64,000 bases of DNA from Sipunculus nudus (Eukaryota; Annelida; Sipuncula; Golfingiida; Sipunculidae). Below the pieces are notes generated by a model that was not told where the DNA came from, did not search any database, and was given only the letters and a program-made list of their open reading frames with translations. Shown piece by piece: positions 1 through 11,163 of this stretch (the first letter of the stretch is position 1; each line of letters begins with the position of its first letter). The stretch spans positions 78,964,643 to 79,028,642 of the forward strand of contig CM049307.1 in assembly GCA_026874595.1 (NCBI GenBank), given 5' to 3'. Both the position numbers and the translations under genes were made by a program.

Positions 1-1680
1 ATATAGAATATTGTCAATGACAATATAATCGGAATCATCAGCAGTTTCCGCGTCGTGGAACAAGTGCTGGTATTCAGCGCGCTGCTGCAGACCGACGTTT
101 TGCAATTCTATACCATCAAGAAGCCAGGGGAGTTGCTGAAAAGCAATTGACTCCGGATACGCCGCCGGGTCCACCCAATCGTGGTCTACATCAATGATCC
201 CGATCGGTTCATATGCGGGGGGCGGGACCCTGGACAACATATCCGCGCAGACATTATTCCGGCCCTGATGATATTGGATCCGGGCGTCATACTCCGAAAG
301 GATAATGGCCCAGCGTTGGAGTTTGTTATTCAATTGTTTCTTGCTGAATAAAGAAAGGAGGGGTTTGTGATCTGTGAGGATGGTTACCGAAATACCAAAA
401 AGATAGGGTCGGAGTTTGTTGAGGGAATAAATAATCGCGTACGCTTCCCGTTCGATTGTAGCCAATCTTTTTTGGACGTCGGACAACTGATGGGAAACAT
501 ATTGCACAACACGCTCCTTACCATCTTCATGAAGCTGCGATAGCACAGCGCCAATACAGGTTGCGCTGGCGTCAGTGTACAGCCGATACGGCAGGTCAGT
601 TCTGGGAAAGGCCATGATGGATGGGGATATTAATGCTTGTTTAAGTTTGCCAAAAGCATCTGTATGCTCCTGTGCCCATTGGAATCGTTGGTTCTTTCTG
701 GTAAGTTTGTTGAGGGGTTCTGCGATATGAGCAAAATTTTGGATGCTATTGCGATAGTAGTTAGCCATTCCCATGAATGATCGGACGCCTTTGACAGAAG
801 TAGGAGGCGGGATTTTGAGTATTGCCTCAGTTTTATCCGGGTCTGGCTGGCTACCATTTTGATTTATAACAAACCCCAGGACTTTTACTTCACGGTTAGC
901 AAAGCAGCACTTGTTCGGCTTAAGTTTCAAGTTATCCGCACGGAGACGCTTAAGGACCGCTTCGACGTGAAGTTTGTGGTTCTCGATGTCCTTGCTGTAA
1001 ATGATGATATCATCAATATACACTAATACGCATTCCCCTAGTAGGTCTTTAAGTACAGTTTCTAAAACGCGTTGGAACCCGCTTGGTGCGTTCGCCAAAC
1101 CGAAGGGAGTGGTTATGAACTCGAACTGGCCACGATGGCACGTGAAAGCAGTTTTCTCCGCATCGGCAGGACGTAAGGCAAGCTGATGATATCCACTCCG
1201 TAAGTCTAAGGTGGAAAAGATTGTGCTGCCGCCGAACTGATCGAGGATATCGTCTATTCTAGGCAGTGGATACCGATCCCGTTTTGTAACAGCATTCAAT
1301 CGCCGATAATCTACGCAAAACCGCGTTGAGCCGTCTCGTTTACCGACGAGTGTGATCGGCGCCGCCCAAGGCGAGGAGGAGGGCCGGATGACCCCTTGAG
1401 CGAGCAGTTCGTCGACACATTTGGAAATTTCGATTCTCTTATTGAGAGGTGCCTTGTAAGCCCTTTGATAGATGGGTGGACCGGTTGTTTCAATACGTAT
1501 CGGAAGGAGATCGCAAAATCCGTTAGGATCATTTGGGCCAGAAAAGACATCGGCGTATTTACAGATTACACTATCCATATCTGTATGTTCACAGGAGGGA
1601 TACGTTTGATCTAAACCTGCTATACCGTTGCCACTGTTTGTAGACAACGGCCAATGTTGATTAAACCCAAAGCATCGAAT
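1..1680 (-). CDS. pol: gypsy pol: reverse transcriptase and RNase H, partial
   Basis: Open frame from about 1680 to the window edge. RT landmarks in order: an entry region with KAPLNKRIEISKCVDELL; SSSPWAAPITLVGKRDGSTR; DYRRLN; FSTLDLRSGYHQL (first catalytic Asp); TTPFGLANAPSGFQR; and the YIDD box at 1020-1009. A thumb/connection region with SVKGVRSFMGMANYYR follows, then RNase H with TDASATCIGAVLSQ near 590-550, the ERE Glu, and TDHKPL near 380. The enzyme copies element RNA into DNA and degrades the RNA strand. There is no stop in the part seen. Integrase would follow off-window. No protease active site precedes it, so the copy is unlikely to be autonomous. Confidence 0.9.
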   Translation of the reverse strand, partial: MRCFGFNQHWPLSTNSGNGIAGLDQTYPSCEHTDMDSVICKYADVFSGPNDPNGFCDLLPIRIETTGPPIYQRAYKAPLNKRIEISKCVDELLAQGVIRPSSSPWAAPITLVGKRDGSTRFCVDYRRLNAVTKRDRYPLPRIDDILDQFGGSTIFSTLDLRSGYHQLALRPADAEKTAFTCHRGQFEFITTPFGLANAPSGFQRVLETVLKDLLGECVLVYIDDIIIYSKDIENHKLHVEAVLKRLRADNLKLKPNKCCFANREVKVLGFVINQNGSQPDPDKTEAILKIPPPTSVKGVRSFMGMANYYRNSIQNFAHIAEPLNKLTRKNQRFQWAQEHTDAFGKLKQALISPSIMAFPRTDLPYRLYTDASATCIGAVLSQLHEDGKERVVQYVSHQLSDVQKRLATIEREAYAIIYSLNKLRPYLFGISVTILTDHKPLLSLFSKKQLNNKLQRWAIILSEYDARIQYHQGRNNVCADMLSRVPPPAYEPIGIIDVDHDWVDPAAYPESIAFQQLPWLLDGIELQNVGLQQRAEYQHLFHDAETADDSDYIVIDNILY

Positions 1681-2566
1681 TGTGGTGAAAATCCAATTTT
1701 GCCCGACCTAAAAGTAAGTTATCGGTTCCTAAGATCTGACTGATGCGGTCCTCTGTGAGCGGTCGGGTGTTTTCAGAAACAGCTGAAATGTCCATTGGTT
1801 CAGGTACATCTAGGGCTGCTTGGCCAGGGAACAATTGTGAAATTTTATCATACTGACCCGCCAGAGACATGGCTTTAGCCAGTGACTCCGGTTCCTGGTA
1901 AACGACGTTAGCACTTACTTTCCGGTTAGCTAGCGACGCGATGTAATTTTCAACAACAGTGTTTTGTTGGTCGCAGTTTGTAGCGGCAAAGGGGAAAGCT
2001 TCTTCGGCAGCGGCGCGGAAGCGGCGATTGTACGAAATCAGATCTTCATGGGGTGACTGCTTCATTTTAGCTAGTTTCAGTCTGAGTTCTCTGTCCACAT
2101 CAGGGGGAAAGAATGCGCGTCTGATCTATACTTTGATTTCGCACCACGGGCAGTCAAAACGATCTAGAGGCGTGTCCACATTATTTGACTGTGCATCCGT
2201 AATAAAGCGGTTTAGCACGGCTTCAATTTCATAGCGAAGTTCACCTCGCGCTGTCTTTGTTACCACTTCCACGATGATACGGTTATCTGTGGTGTACTGT
2301 ATGGCCGAATCCATTTCCTTTAACCAGGTTTTCAGAAGTTTAGGCGAGGAACCGTCGCAGATGGAGGTTCGTTTAATTAGGTCACTTACTAATTTTGATC
2401 GCCGGCGGTCTACTTGTTCCCGCTGTTTAGCCTCGTTATCAGCAACAAGTAGCCGTTCGAGTGATGAAATACATCTTTCGAATTTGTCCATCTGTTCCGG
2501 GTGTATGACTACCGGGTGTGCTGAAACCACCGCCGGTGGGTCTGCGTTAACCCTTTGTTGCGACAT
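1661..2566 (-). pseudogene. gag: gypsy gag with protease remnant, broken
   Basis: The frame starts at ATG 2566 (MSQQRVNADP), chosen over the upstream ATG at 2632 because it is the first ATG after the leader. It encodes a helical capsid-like protein (residues such as FERCISSLERLL, then ISYNRRFRAAAEEAFPF) that would form the virus-like particle. A TAG interrupts the frame at 2128-2126 and coding resumes directly behind it. Near 1790-1720 the text passes from a PEPMDISAV linker straight into ILGTD, the typical C-terminal motif of the retroviral-type aspartic protease. The nucleocapsid zinc knuckle and the protease DTG active site are therefore missing by internal deletion. The frame ends at TAA 1663-1661, one base out of phase with pol, which looks like a single-base frameshift. 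Confidence 0.8.
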
Positions 2567-2616
2567 CTTCAGAAGTAACTGATAAAGATTCCAGTCCGAA
2601 GTGGCACGCCCGCCAA

Positions 2617-3494
2617 TTGTAGGGATGCACACTCAAGGAACACACACACAGACAACTCCAGTTAGAGTGAAGCCGTGTTTAATTTATTCCAAGTAATGAC
2701 AACTTTATAATACAAGAGTGATAAACCCAAGAGAAATGGCTTGCGCTCAGTTCGGCTCTCGGTCCTACTCTGCCGCCCGGTCGTGATTTTTCGTCTAACT
2801 AGAATCTAACAATATATTTCAACCAATCAAACCTTAGACCAAGGATACATGAATAAACATCAGAACAATTATAATCAATTATCAATCCAACAAGTAATCT
2901 AGGAGGTGCCACCCCTGCGGGCCGTGTCACTTACGTGGTTCAATTAACATCACAAGGAAGTGCCAGGCGGCCCGGCGGGGGGAACTCACACATTTAGGAA
3001 ACTGTCAACGTAATTGCGTAATCCGGATGCCAGTACATGGCAGATTGAATGAATTGCTCATTGAGGCTTATAATTAAACATACACAGAGTCCCGACTAAG
3101 CTTTGGCAGCTGTACATACAATTGTTCAATTACAATACAAATTTAAGCTTTTAGTAATCCATGGCTATATACATTTATACACAATTGGTTTTACATTTTA
3201 GGGAACCGAGCGGCATTCATTGCTTATAGGGGAATACGCAAAATTACTGCCCATATCTATTCTACTTGATATACATACAGGAGATGCTAACATAAATATA
3301 AATGATATCAGAATGTTCATGAATATACGAAATAATGTTATTACAATAATTACTGGATACATAGCAAATACAATCTTCAATGAATATTCTTATTTATGAT
3401 ATTGTGTATATCATTCCAAATTACATACATCGAATACAATTATTAATATATGATACATTTGAATATTCTCCTTAGGGAATATTACAACTTGACA
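2617..3494 (-). repeat. 5' LTR of the gypsy element
   Basis: On the minus strand the 878-bp segment begins TGTCAAGTTG and ends CCCTACA, giving TGT...ACA termini. It is followed at once by a G-rich primer-binding-like stretch (TTGGCGGGCGTGCC) and, 51 bp later, by the gag start. The boundaries were chosen from these termini and from the position of gag. The second LTR is off-window, so the ends cannot be confirmed by alignment. Confidence 0.72.
2683..2709 (-). promoter_or_regulatory. LTR TATA box and polyadenylation signal
   Basis: On the minus strand TATAAA lies at 2709-2704 and AATAAA at 2688-2683, both in the gag-proximal part of the LTR, the usual U3/R arrangement. Transcription would start between them and run toward gag. 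Inference from motif spacing only. Confidence 0.5.
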
Positions 3495-5543
3495 CCCCTG
3501 AAGTTGTGGATACCGCTGGTGATGGTGCTGGAGTCGGGCCGACCTGGACCTGTTTCATGTCTGCTCCCTGGTGTCCGCAAAACGTCACCTGGTATGGCGA
3601 CGAGTTGGTAACAGCTGCCTCAGGGCATTCCAGGGTGTTCTTTTTATTTTAACGTTTTATGTATTAAAACTATAATGATTACTATGAGACAGCTGTGATA
3701 AGCCTTTTTTGTTTTAATTCAGCTATCATCCAATCAGCCTTACAATTTTTTTATTATAAAATTTTCACTTTTATGACGTATACACGGGAAGAGTGATAGT
3801 TATTACTTCTATAAAAAAAAATTATCGTGTCAAAACAACATACAGCCTGTACAAGAAGACGCTACATTGAAACAAATATAAAAGACATATTGAATTATAT
3901 TGATTTTTCAAAATATTAAAAGGACTGAACCGCTAACTCCTTTTAAAAAAAATGGAGAGTTTTAATATTGATTTCTTAATAAAGTGGTTGCTTAAATTCT
4001 GTTTTGCTAACTCTTACAATATATAAGTGGAACTCCTTTACATTAGCCGATTTTTTACTGTAAAGAATAATGGTTGATGTACCGAGAAACACTAACGATG
4101 AAAAATTTGAAAAAGCAATAATGCCTGATTTCTGCATTACTATTTATTATAGCCGCAGAAATCTTAGCTCGTAATATTAAGCAAAATCTTAATATTTCAA
4201 GGTATAACCTTACCCAAGGAATTTAAATATAACCACTAATTTCCCTAATTTTAAACATGCGTTAAAGCAAGTAAATAGATTAGGTAAAATATCTGGACTT
4301 TAATTAATTGAATCTTCTTACAAGGAGATACTTATAATACAATATAAGATACATAATGTTTGAAAAATTATAATTTTTAAACAATTTGGCCGAAATAATA
4401 TGATAAACCCGTTGCTTTAAGAACGGTTCTGTTATATACAATAAAATTGTTATACTGGTGTATTGAACAAATGATTAATGAAGTGATTGCAATGATAACG
4501 TCAAATGATGACATCTGTAATACTTGGTGGTCCGCTCCCGAGGCATCGGAAATCTTGCGCTTCAAAAGAAGCAACTGATTTTCTTACGATATAGATACTT
4601 GGCCTCTAGTTAAAGCGCTGTGTAAAGAGCGTAGATTGGTACCGGTCAGAGCACTGGCAGCTGCAAAACCCGGGTGGAGCTCTGCAAAAAGTCCTAACGG
4701 GGTCAAGGCCTCTTATGTCAAAACGATCACCGACACCCTGAACTTTTTCTTTGGATCTCGGTTCTTGGAAACTACCTATTTGGCCTTTTCACAAACCATA
4801 TTTTTCACAAAAATATTGCAATGAGATTTATCTGCTGCTCAAGTCAAATTATAGTATCTGCACAATTAACCATATCATTGGCAAATAAAGTCATTTATTG
4901 CTCAACTTAATAGTATATAAAATGTATAAACAGCATTCCATCCCTTGACAGTGTTGACTCGAGTTTAGTTCATCACATCATGTTAAATAACTCAAAACTA
5001 TACCTCGGTGAGTCCTGCAGTCCAAATTACAGCCATGCTAAAGCAGTCGCATCCTTTTTGGTTTTTCAGACACCTTCACATTTCATATACTGTTTACTAA
5101 CTGGACATGCTTTTGGCAGTTATAAATTACATTACATGAGAACACCTGCATGTATGACAGAGTTTCTTGCTGCGACAGTTACTATTCCAGCAGAGACCGT
5201 AAACTCGTCCATCTCTGAGAACTAATGAATGGGCAATACTGCTGTACTAGTGCCAGAAGAAAGGTACTGATCAAAGAGTGACAGGCCCGTTGCACCTTTA
5301 CAACAATTATCACAGAATGAATGGAAAAGCAATGGATGTGCTTAACCGTAGCTAGTATATCACGTGCCTCAGTATACTGTTGTAAGATGATCAGCTTGAG
5401 TTGCGAGGGGCCTATAAAATATTCTTACCCATTGTAGGTGTAAATCCTAGGAAAAGAGTGTAGAATAAACCTTAATCACGATAATTACTGGTAGGCCTTT
5501 GTACAAGTTCATTTCCGAGGATAGTCCTTTTATGATGATAAAG
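3495..5543. other. AT-rich stretch, no gene recognised
   Basis: AT-rich sequence between the gypsy LTR and the left inverted-repeat arm. Only short unsupported frames occur. A GC-richer patch at 4600-4750 has no recognisable coding signature. Nothing else supported. Confidence 0.6.
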
Positions 5544-6353
5544 GTTTTTCCTCTCCTCTGCTCTCTTTCCCATTCGACAAGTAATTGAATGTTTTAGTTT
5601 GCCGAGAGGAAGAGATGCAGATAGACCAGAATTAATAGAACATGTTATTGTACAAGACGCTCGGATTTACACTCTTTTTCTGTGGAGGTTGGGGAACCAA
5701 GCCAATAGACTGCAATGTGGATAAAATGATCCTCCACATGAGTAACCCATTATTAGATTTCTTCAAGTCTTCCTGCATTGAAAGATTTATAAGTTAGGTA
5801 AGTTGTCTGCTTCAGTGTTGACCTGGTAGACACCAAGAGATTTCTCATTTTGTTTTGCCTGACAGGTAAATCAGCCAGACATGAATTTTGGTTTCCCTCT
5901 GCCTGAATGTATTAATCAGGCAAGTCCTCTCCCCTTATCACATCCTCACACACTGTATTTTTTTAGATGTACATAATATACTATCAATTAATTATCCCTT
6001 TAAAAAATGTTTCCGTTTTATAAGAACCTTTGATTAATTATAATTTTTTTATCGAAATAATACTTTTTAACTCGAGAAAGCTATCCAAATACATATTGTA
6101 CTTTAAACTAGCAGGAAGCTAGTTGGTAAGTGTGATCATGTTATGTTATACTGTTGTTATATTCTTCTCACCACTCTACTTTTAATCTCCTTGTCCTTCA
6201 GTTTAATTTCCAGCTCCTCACCCTGGTTCACATCCGTCAGAGGAAACTGAACCTCGTGTGACAATCCAGTTTCTTGTGATCCCTTTCTCTTTCAAGCAAG
6301 CAGCTTCAGCAGGAGCTTTCTATTGGCAGCCTGTTAGTAGTACATATAACTTT

Positions 6354-6478
6354 ATTTCACAAATGTGTAAGAATTATCTCACAAGGTTATAAGGGTTTAT
6401 CTCACAAATTTGTAAGAATTATCTCACAAGGGTATAATCGTCTTTCTCACAAATCTGTTAGAATTATCTTACAATGGG
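6354..6478. repeat. short tandem block (about 55-bp unit)
   Basis: Three imperfect units of the type 'tatctcacaa..tttgtaagaat' lie next to each other. The same block, inverted, is at 25345-25480 in the other arm. No function is inferred. Confidence 0.6.
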
Positions 6479-7183
6479 AAAAATGGCCACCAGGGGGCGC
6501 TGCGGGTTCCGAGTCCAACTGGGCCGACATGTGACGTCACTGGACCTTTATTTATTTTTTTTTTTTGTGGGGGGGGGGGGGGTAATACGACTTTTTTTAG
6601 GCTTTAAAAGTGACAGTCAGTTCGTCAAGTCAGAGTCGAAGGAGACGGTTTTGTTTACTTTATTTTTTTTTTTGGGGGGGGGGGGGGTCATTTTTTTTTT
6701 GTTTACTTTTTTTTGGGGGGGGGGGGTCTTTTTTTTCTTCTGTTGGATACACACTTTTTCCTTCACATTTGTTTCTTTCATGCATACATTCTGCGTTTTT
6801 ATACTGTTAACGTGTTGTCTTCATCCACACTCCATTTACTTTCAAAGCCATAAATAAAGATAGAGTAAAGTGTAAAAATGTAAACTACAATAAGAAAAGT
6901 TGGTTTTAAATTTATACAATAGAACATGCAAACATTAATAATTTAAAACAAACTAAATAACAATCAGAAAAACTTGTAATAAATTTGAATATATAAATGG
7001 AACATGAAAACATTACACCGAACAAGAACATATTTACATAATGTACAATATATTTACATTGAGTATTCACAGTATTTACATTTATTTACATTCACAAATA
7101 TATTACTTTATTTTATACATCCAATATATTACTTTCATTCAAAAATAATTTCTTTGATATGTAAATTAAACAACTGAAACAAA

Positions 7184-7513
7184 TCACCGGGACCAGCCCT
7201 CTTCCTCGTACAAATCATCACAATCTGAAATAAACCTTCCCTTCCTTCCCACCCGATCCACCTCAGTAAACAAAACCTGCCTATGATTATGCAATGCCCA
7301 AAGAATCTGAAACAAAACCTGGTACCTGGAAACCGAAAACGAATTCCCTGCCCCATTCCACCGCACTGAAAAAAAACATGGTGATGATGTAAATCAAACT
7401 ACGTAAATGATTTTGTGTGAATGAATTGAAACCAAAACGATTGTGTAACCCCTGCTCTCTCTCCTCTTCTTTTTCTAAATAAAAATCTCTTAGATGTTGG
7501 TCCAGCCAAACAT
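7184..7513 (-). CDS. conserved two-exon ORF in left arm, unknown function
   Basis: Two exon-like blocks on the minus strand: 7513-7400 (114 bp; after a CTAG acceptor; contains DVWLDQHLRDFYLEKEEE) and 7365-7184 (182 bp; after a T-rich CAG acceptor; ends with a stop after EEGWSR). They join in frame through a GT donor after CGTA. The other arm (24287-24403 and 24439-24620) keeps the same splice sites and frames. It differs by substitutions and a single whole codon (one extra Glu), a pattern expected of selected coding sequence. The first block is acidic and helical. No family was recognised and upstream exons were not identified. Confidence 0.4.
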
Positions 7514-7925
7514 CTAGAAAAAAAAACAAAACAAGAAAATCAGTGAAAGAAGACGTCCCCTGAAAACAAGTCAATGAAAATTAAATTCCAACACAATTTT
7601 ATCTTTGTTCTCTAATTTAAACATTTTAAAATCAAATCTTTCCTCGTCCTGTAACTTAAAAAACCATACACAGTTTAAATGAAGTAGATGTATTTACATG
7701 AGAACTGAAAAATAAAGAATCATTTGAACAATTCAATAAATCAACCAACCAATTAGAATTAAACTATTTACAACGGTTCCCCCCTCTCAAACCCCTCTAC
7801 TATTAATGCCCCCAGGCCAGTCCTGACAAGACATCAGATTGATTAATGGGTATAGCTGGCAAGCCAGCCCCGTTGACCTAGCGAAGGGTCACACTATCAG
7901 CTTTGTTTACAGTTAGTCACTCGCT

Positions 7926-7953
7926 CTGACGAAGGCTACAGGGGTAGCTGAAA
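7926..7953 (+). ncRNA. hammerhead-ribozyme-like core
   Basis: CTGACGA at 7926-7932 is followed by a short hairpin (GCTAC/GTAGC) and GAAA at 7950-7953. This is the CUGANGA-stem II-GAAA arrangement of a hammerhead ribozyme. Penelope-like retroelements are known to carry such ribozymes. The flanking stems I and III were not convincingly resolved by eye, so activity is uncertain. Confidence 0.35.
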
Positions 7954-8037
7954 ATTTAGCAACAATCTGTACGTTATCCAAATAATATGATTGTTTGAAA
8001 TGTTGGCGTTGATGTCTCTCTTCTTTTTGTGTTCATT

Positions 8038-8040
<3 letters not shown>

Positions 8041-8096
<56 letters not shown>
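8041..8096. repeat. (TA)n microsatellite
   Basis: Nearly pure TA run on one side of the fold-back element. A matching TA run lies at about 8335-8385 on the other side. Confidence 0.95.
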
Positions 8097-8097
<1 letters not shown>

Positions 8098-8102
8098 TAG
8101 TA

Positions 8103-8330
8103 TAATGCATGTAGCCGTGTTAGCCCCTCAGTATATGGATAACAGGATGAAGACGCCTTAGTGTTGACTAACTGTTTAATTCAACCACGAGCTTTCGAAG
8201 CTTCTTCATCAGGTGTCAAGTGGAAAGGTATAGAAATCGGCTGTATATGTATGTTAGATAAATTTCTAATGACCATAATGACCACAGTTAGTCAACACTA
8301 AGGCGTCTTCATCCTGTTATCTATATACTA
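8103..8330. mobile_element. fold-back element, copy 1
   Basis: Inverted arms 8138-8178 and 8286-8326 share GATAACAGGATGAAGACGCC and TTAGTGTTGACTAACTG. The left tail reads GTAGCCGTGTTAGCCCCTCAG, which recurs inverted at the right side of the second copy (12434-12640). The middle holds a CTGATGA/GAAA hammerhead-like motif on the minus strand (8212-8193). It resembles a short Penelope-type or fold-back derivative sitting between two TA runs. Confidence 0.6.
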
Positions 8331-8389
<59 letters not shown>

Positions 8390-8530
8390 GAGAGAGAGAG
8401 AGATAGAGAGGGAATGTGAATTTTTATCAAAGCAATGTTTTCAAGTAAATAATTGTAAGTAAACACGAGGGTGCCAGTATTCAAGCGACTATGTGTGTTT
8501 GAGCATATAGGATATATCCTAAAGTAAACT

Positions 8531-8695
8531 TTACTGACTACTCATTCCCGGGACATCCATTATCTTTGCGATTCTTGTCCAAATGTTTGCTACTTTGATA
8601 GCATCCTTGTGGTCAGCCGCTCGAGGGTTGTATAAACACTCGTTCCTACGAACAAGCTCTATTAGCTTCTTTATAGGACAGGAGATGTTCGCCAT
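8531..8695 (-). CDS. MADF-domain first exon
   Basis: From ATG 8695 the frame reads MANISCPIKKLIELV, then RRNECLYNPRAADHKD and ANIWTRIAKIMDVPG. This is the N-terminal half of a MADF domain, a Myb-like DNA-binding module: LIxLVRxxxxLYxxxxxDYK, then W..IA. The second half of the domain is absent. Splice donors compatible with the frame exist near the end (for example CA|GTAAAG at about 8536), and the open frame otherwise stops at 8531. No matching downstream exon was found to the left. It may be the first exon of a gene whose later exons lie beyond the inverted-repeat arm, or an orphaned exon. The start is the Met directly before the domain; an upstream Met at 8788 looks like leader translation. 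Confidence 0.6.
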   Translation of the reverse strand: MANISCPIKKLIELVRRNECLYNPRAADHKDAIKVANIWTRIAKIMDVPGMSSQ

Positions 8696-9065
8696 CTTTC
8701 CATACGTGCACGTGCATGGATTTAAACACATGCACAATTTTATTTTAAATGCACCCGTTGACCTGGCGCGGGGGAACTGTTGGGACATGTAGTCTTTTTG
8801 CCATCCGCAAAACGGATGAATCGCTTACCGATCCGTTTCGATGCTGTCCGTTTTAGCGGATACGCATGCGGAGCACATTAAAACGTATGGAAACAGTTCA
8901 TCTTACAAAGAGGGATCCGATTTTTTGCGTACGAGACGTACGAGATTTACGGATGAATGGAAACACAGCTTTACTTTAAACTGCGACATACCACAATTGA
9001 GGCATTACGGTTTTTTTTATGCAAATGTAATATATAAGTAAATTATTAATGCTTAATACCTGAAA

Positions 9066-9232
9066 CCATATCACAATTCATCTCTTTGTGATAGTCATTT
9101 GTGGATGAGCTGCGGAAGACCAAGTCTGCCCTTCCACCAAAGCCGCTACAATTATCCAGGCCCAACGCCCGCGACTCTTGGTCCGTAACCGCACTAGTAA
9201 ATAAGCTGGATCTTGAATAGGTTTTCTCTGTT
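9066..9232 (-). pseudogene. DDE-type (DDE_3-like) transposase exon remnant
   Basis: The minus-strand frame contains GGRADLVFRSSSTNDYHKEM. The pattern 'xADLxFxSxSTNDYHxEMN' is typical of the catalytic core between the first and second acidic residues in Tc1/mariner-related DDE_3 transposases of invertebrates. Only this exon-sized piece is present, and the hAT-like miniature element begins immediately upstream of it at 9238. Catalytic residues outside this stretch are missing. Confidence 0.45.
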
Positions 9233-9237
9233 CGCAC

Positions 9238-9380
9238 CAGGGGCGTAGCCAGGATTGAGGGAGGGGAGGGGGCCATCATCAGTGGCGGATCAAGAAAATC
9301 GAAAACGGGGGTTGGGGGGGGGGGGTGTAGGGGTGATAATTTCCATGTATGGGCAATAGGAAAACGGTTATATATACAAG

Positions 9381-9438
<58 letters not shown>

Positions 9439-10265
9439 TTTTTATCAGTGGCGGATATATGCTATCAGTGGGGGATCCAGAGGGGGCGTCTTCGGCGCGC
9501 GGCCCCCGTTGAGCTGCAAGATCTCTCACTTTATCATATTTCCGATTTTAGGGATTAATTTTTCTTATGATTAATAAGGAATTAGACTTTATTTAAGTTA
9601 TCTGCAGTTACAATTACTTTCAAATTTATTAACTGAGTATAAGGATATTTATTAACAGCTGCAGAATAACTGCAGATCTATCGAGCACCGGGCCCTGGTT
9701 GGTGTCGACCGTGAACAATCTTACGGCCCCTCTGGTGATACCGGTACATAAACTCGCAATCTGTGTTGAGCTCTTAGGAGTCCTGTGTGCTGTCGAGATC
9801 ACGGAACCCGGTAAAATGCAAAGTTTAACATAACAATTCAGTTTATCAGTTTTTTTTCACCACGAGAATTACATTTAAAAGATAATATTTTGATAGTTAC
9901 AAACGTGATTGCGCTCTTGCGCCATTGACTCGTTTGAACTTGAAAGTGATTGAAATTTTATACCCTAATTTTGAAGAAATATAAATATTAAATATTAAAC
10001 CTCTCAACAGTTTGACTACATAACGCAATGACATAAGGGAACAGTTTTTCAGGAACAGGAAATCCTTATTTTTGTGTGAACATTGTCTCAAAATGTCCTC
10101 TTCACATTGTATATTCAAAAATTTCCCAATATGTGAGGGGGAAACCCCCTCTCTACCCTCCCCATGTACCTGTAACTATAACCTTAATTACACAATGGTT
10201 CATAATAGAAAATAAAAAAATATATATATATTTTCATACACCAAAATATATGAAGAACAGTAAAA

Positions 10266-10296
<31 letters not shown>

Positions 10297-10303
10297 TGTA
10301 TAA

Positions 10304-10357
<54 letters not shown>

Positions 10358-10551
10358 TTGTATATATAACCGTTTTCCTATTGCCCATACATGGAAATTA
10401 TCACCCCTACACCCCCCCCCCCCCCCCACCCCCGTTTTCGATTTTCTTGATCCGCCACTGATGACGGCCTCCTCCCCTCCCTCAATCCTGGCTACGCCCC
10501 TGGAGGCCATGGCCCCCTGCCCCCCCCCCCCCCCCCCTGGCTACGCCCCTG
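9238..10551. mobile_element. hAT-like miniature element with CGCAC duplication
   Basis: The termini are CAGGGGCGTAGCCAGG (9238-9253) and its reverse complement ending at 10551. CGCAC directly flanks both ends (9233-9237 and 10552-10556). Arms of about 200 bp are inverted copies (9238-9442 against 10262-10503), including an ATTTCCATGTATGGGC block, TA runs and AAT/ATT repeats. No transposase was found. The 5-bp duplication is shorter than the 8 bp usual for hAT. A second inner terminus (CCTGGCTACGCCCCTG, ending about 10501) shows nesting or internal duplication near the right end. Confidence 0.75.
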
Positions 10552-10896
10552 CGCACAGTTCGGTTTACTGTAGTATAACCCGGTTAAGATGCGAACCAAG
10601 TGAGGATACGGCCTTGGTTTTATAATTTTGTTGTATTACAGATATTAATGTTGTATTAATGATTTATTAACATGCATGCACTACATGGTATCAAAATGTT
10701 ACACTTTAGACAGAAAATAAAAAAAAATTTAAATTCACTCGTGGCCAAGGGTCCTTGACCGTAACCCCGGTCTCATACCCGGTCGAGACGGGCAAGGACC
10801 TTCCATGATGTAATACAATGCGCTCGTTTCCAGTGTCGGTCATACCGAAAGTTTTGCAGGGATGGCCCGGGCCCTGAGGCGACCCTCCCCGCTGGG
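10552..10896. other. short spacer, no gene seen
   Basis: Sequence between the miniature element and the Kolobok-like transposon. It includes a small inverted pair around 10755-10800 (AAGGGTCCTTGACC / GGCAAGGACCTTCC). Nothing else supported. Confidence 0.5.
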
Positions 10897-10913
10897 TTAA
10901 AGGCCTACTTCCA
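10897..10913 (+). repeat. TTAA duplication and left terminal inverted repeat
   Basis: TTAA at 10897-10900, then AGGCCTACTTCCA at 10901-10913. It matches the right end perfectly in inverse orientation. Confidence 0.9.
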
Positions 10914-11087
10914 TGGGAAAAAAATGAAATACCATGATAGGTTATTTTATCAGCACGTGTATGTATTATCTAGGGCAAAATTAAATTCATTCCGTTGACC
11001 GAAACCGCTAAAATCGAAATAAAAAGACCCGTAAACTACCTGGCTGAAGGGCCCTGGGTCAAACGACAGCGTCTCTGGTGACAGCGT

Positions 11088-11108
11088 GTGTGACGTCACA
11101 ACCAGAAC
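11088..11108 (+). promoter_or_regulatory. left promoter block with CRE palindrome
   Basis: GTGTGACGTCACAACCAGAAC lies 187 bp inside the left terminus and ends 56 bp upstream of the transposase ATG. TGACGTCA is the full CREB/ATF palindrome. The same 21 bp occur in inverse orientation at the other end, so both genes probably use equivalent promoters. No TATA box was found. Confidence 0.6.
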
Positions 11109-11163
11109 CCTGTGCCAGTAGCCTCTGTATTACTCTGGCATTATCTTTTGGTATATTGAGGAA

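Larger units (their letters stand above)
1..3494 (-). mobile_element. Ty3/gypsy LTR retrotransposon, 5' part, off left edge
   Basis: Read on the minus strand, the order is 5' LTR (3494 to 2617), short leader, gag (from 2566), then reverse transcriptase and RNase H to base 1. Integrase and the 3' LTR would lie outside the window. The RT-before-RNase H order and the YIDD catalytic box are typical of Ty3/gypsy. Gag and protease are damaged (in-frame amber, internal deletion, frameshift), while RT/RNase H reads open. This is a recently inserted but defective copy. Confidence 0.9.
5544..7815 (-). repeat. left arm of a 2.3-kb inverted repeat pair
   Basis: The reverse complement of this segment matches 23990-26388 nearly base for base over most of its length. 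The outer boundary is at the shared CTCTCCTCTGCTCTCTTT (5549 here, 26385 there). The inner boundary is at the shared GGGGGCATTAATAG. Near 5930-6080 the left copy carries an unrelated AT-rich segment where the right copy has a different stretch of about 250 bp. The arms carry poly-G tracts, a short tandem block and a conserved exon pair. Confidence 0.88.

Noticed and set aside
6474-6857. 127-codon frame rich in Phe and Gly
   Set aside because: Produced by poly-T and poly-G tracts in the inverted-repeat arm. The corresponding tracts in the other arm shift frame.
10184-10625. Tyr-Ile and Pro-rich frames
   Set aside because: Translation of TA runs and poly-C within the hAT-like miniature element.
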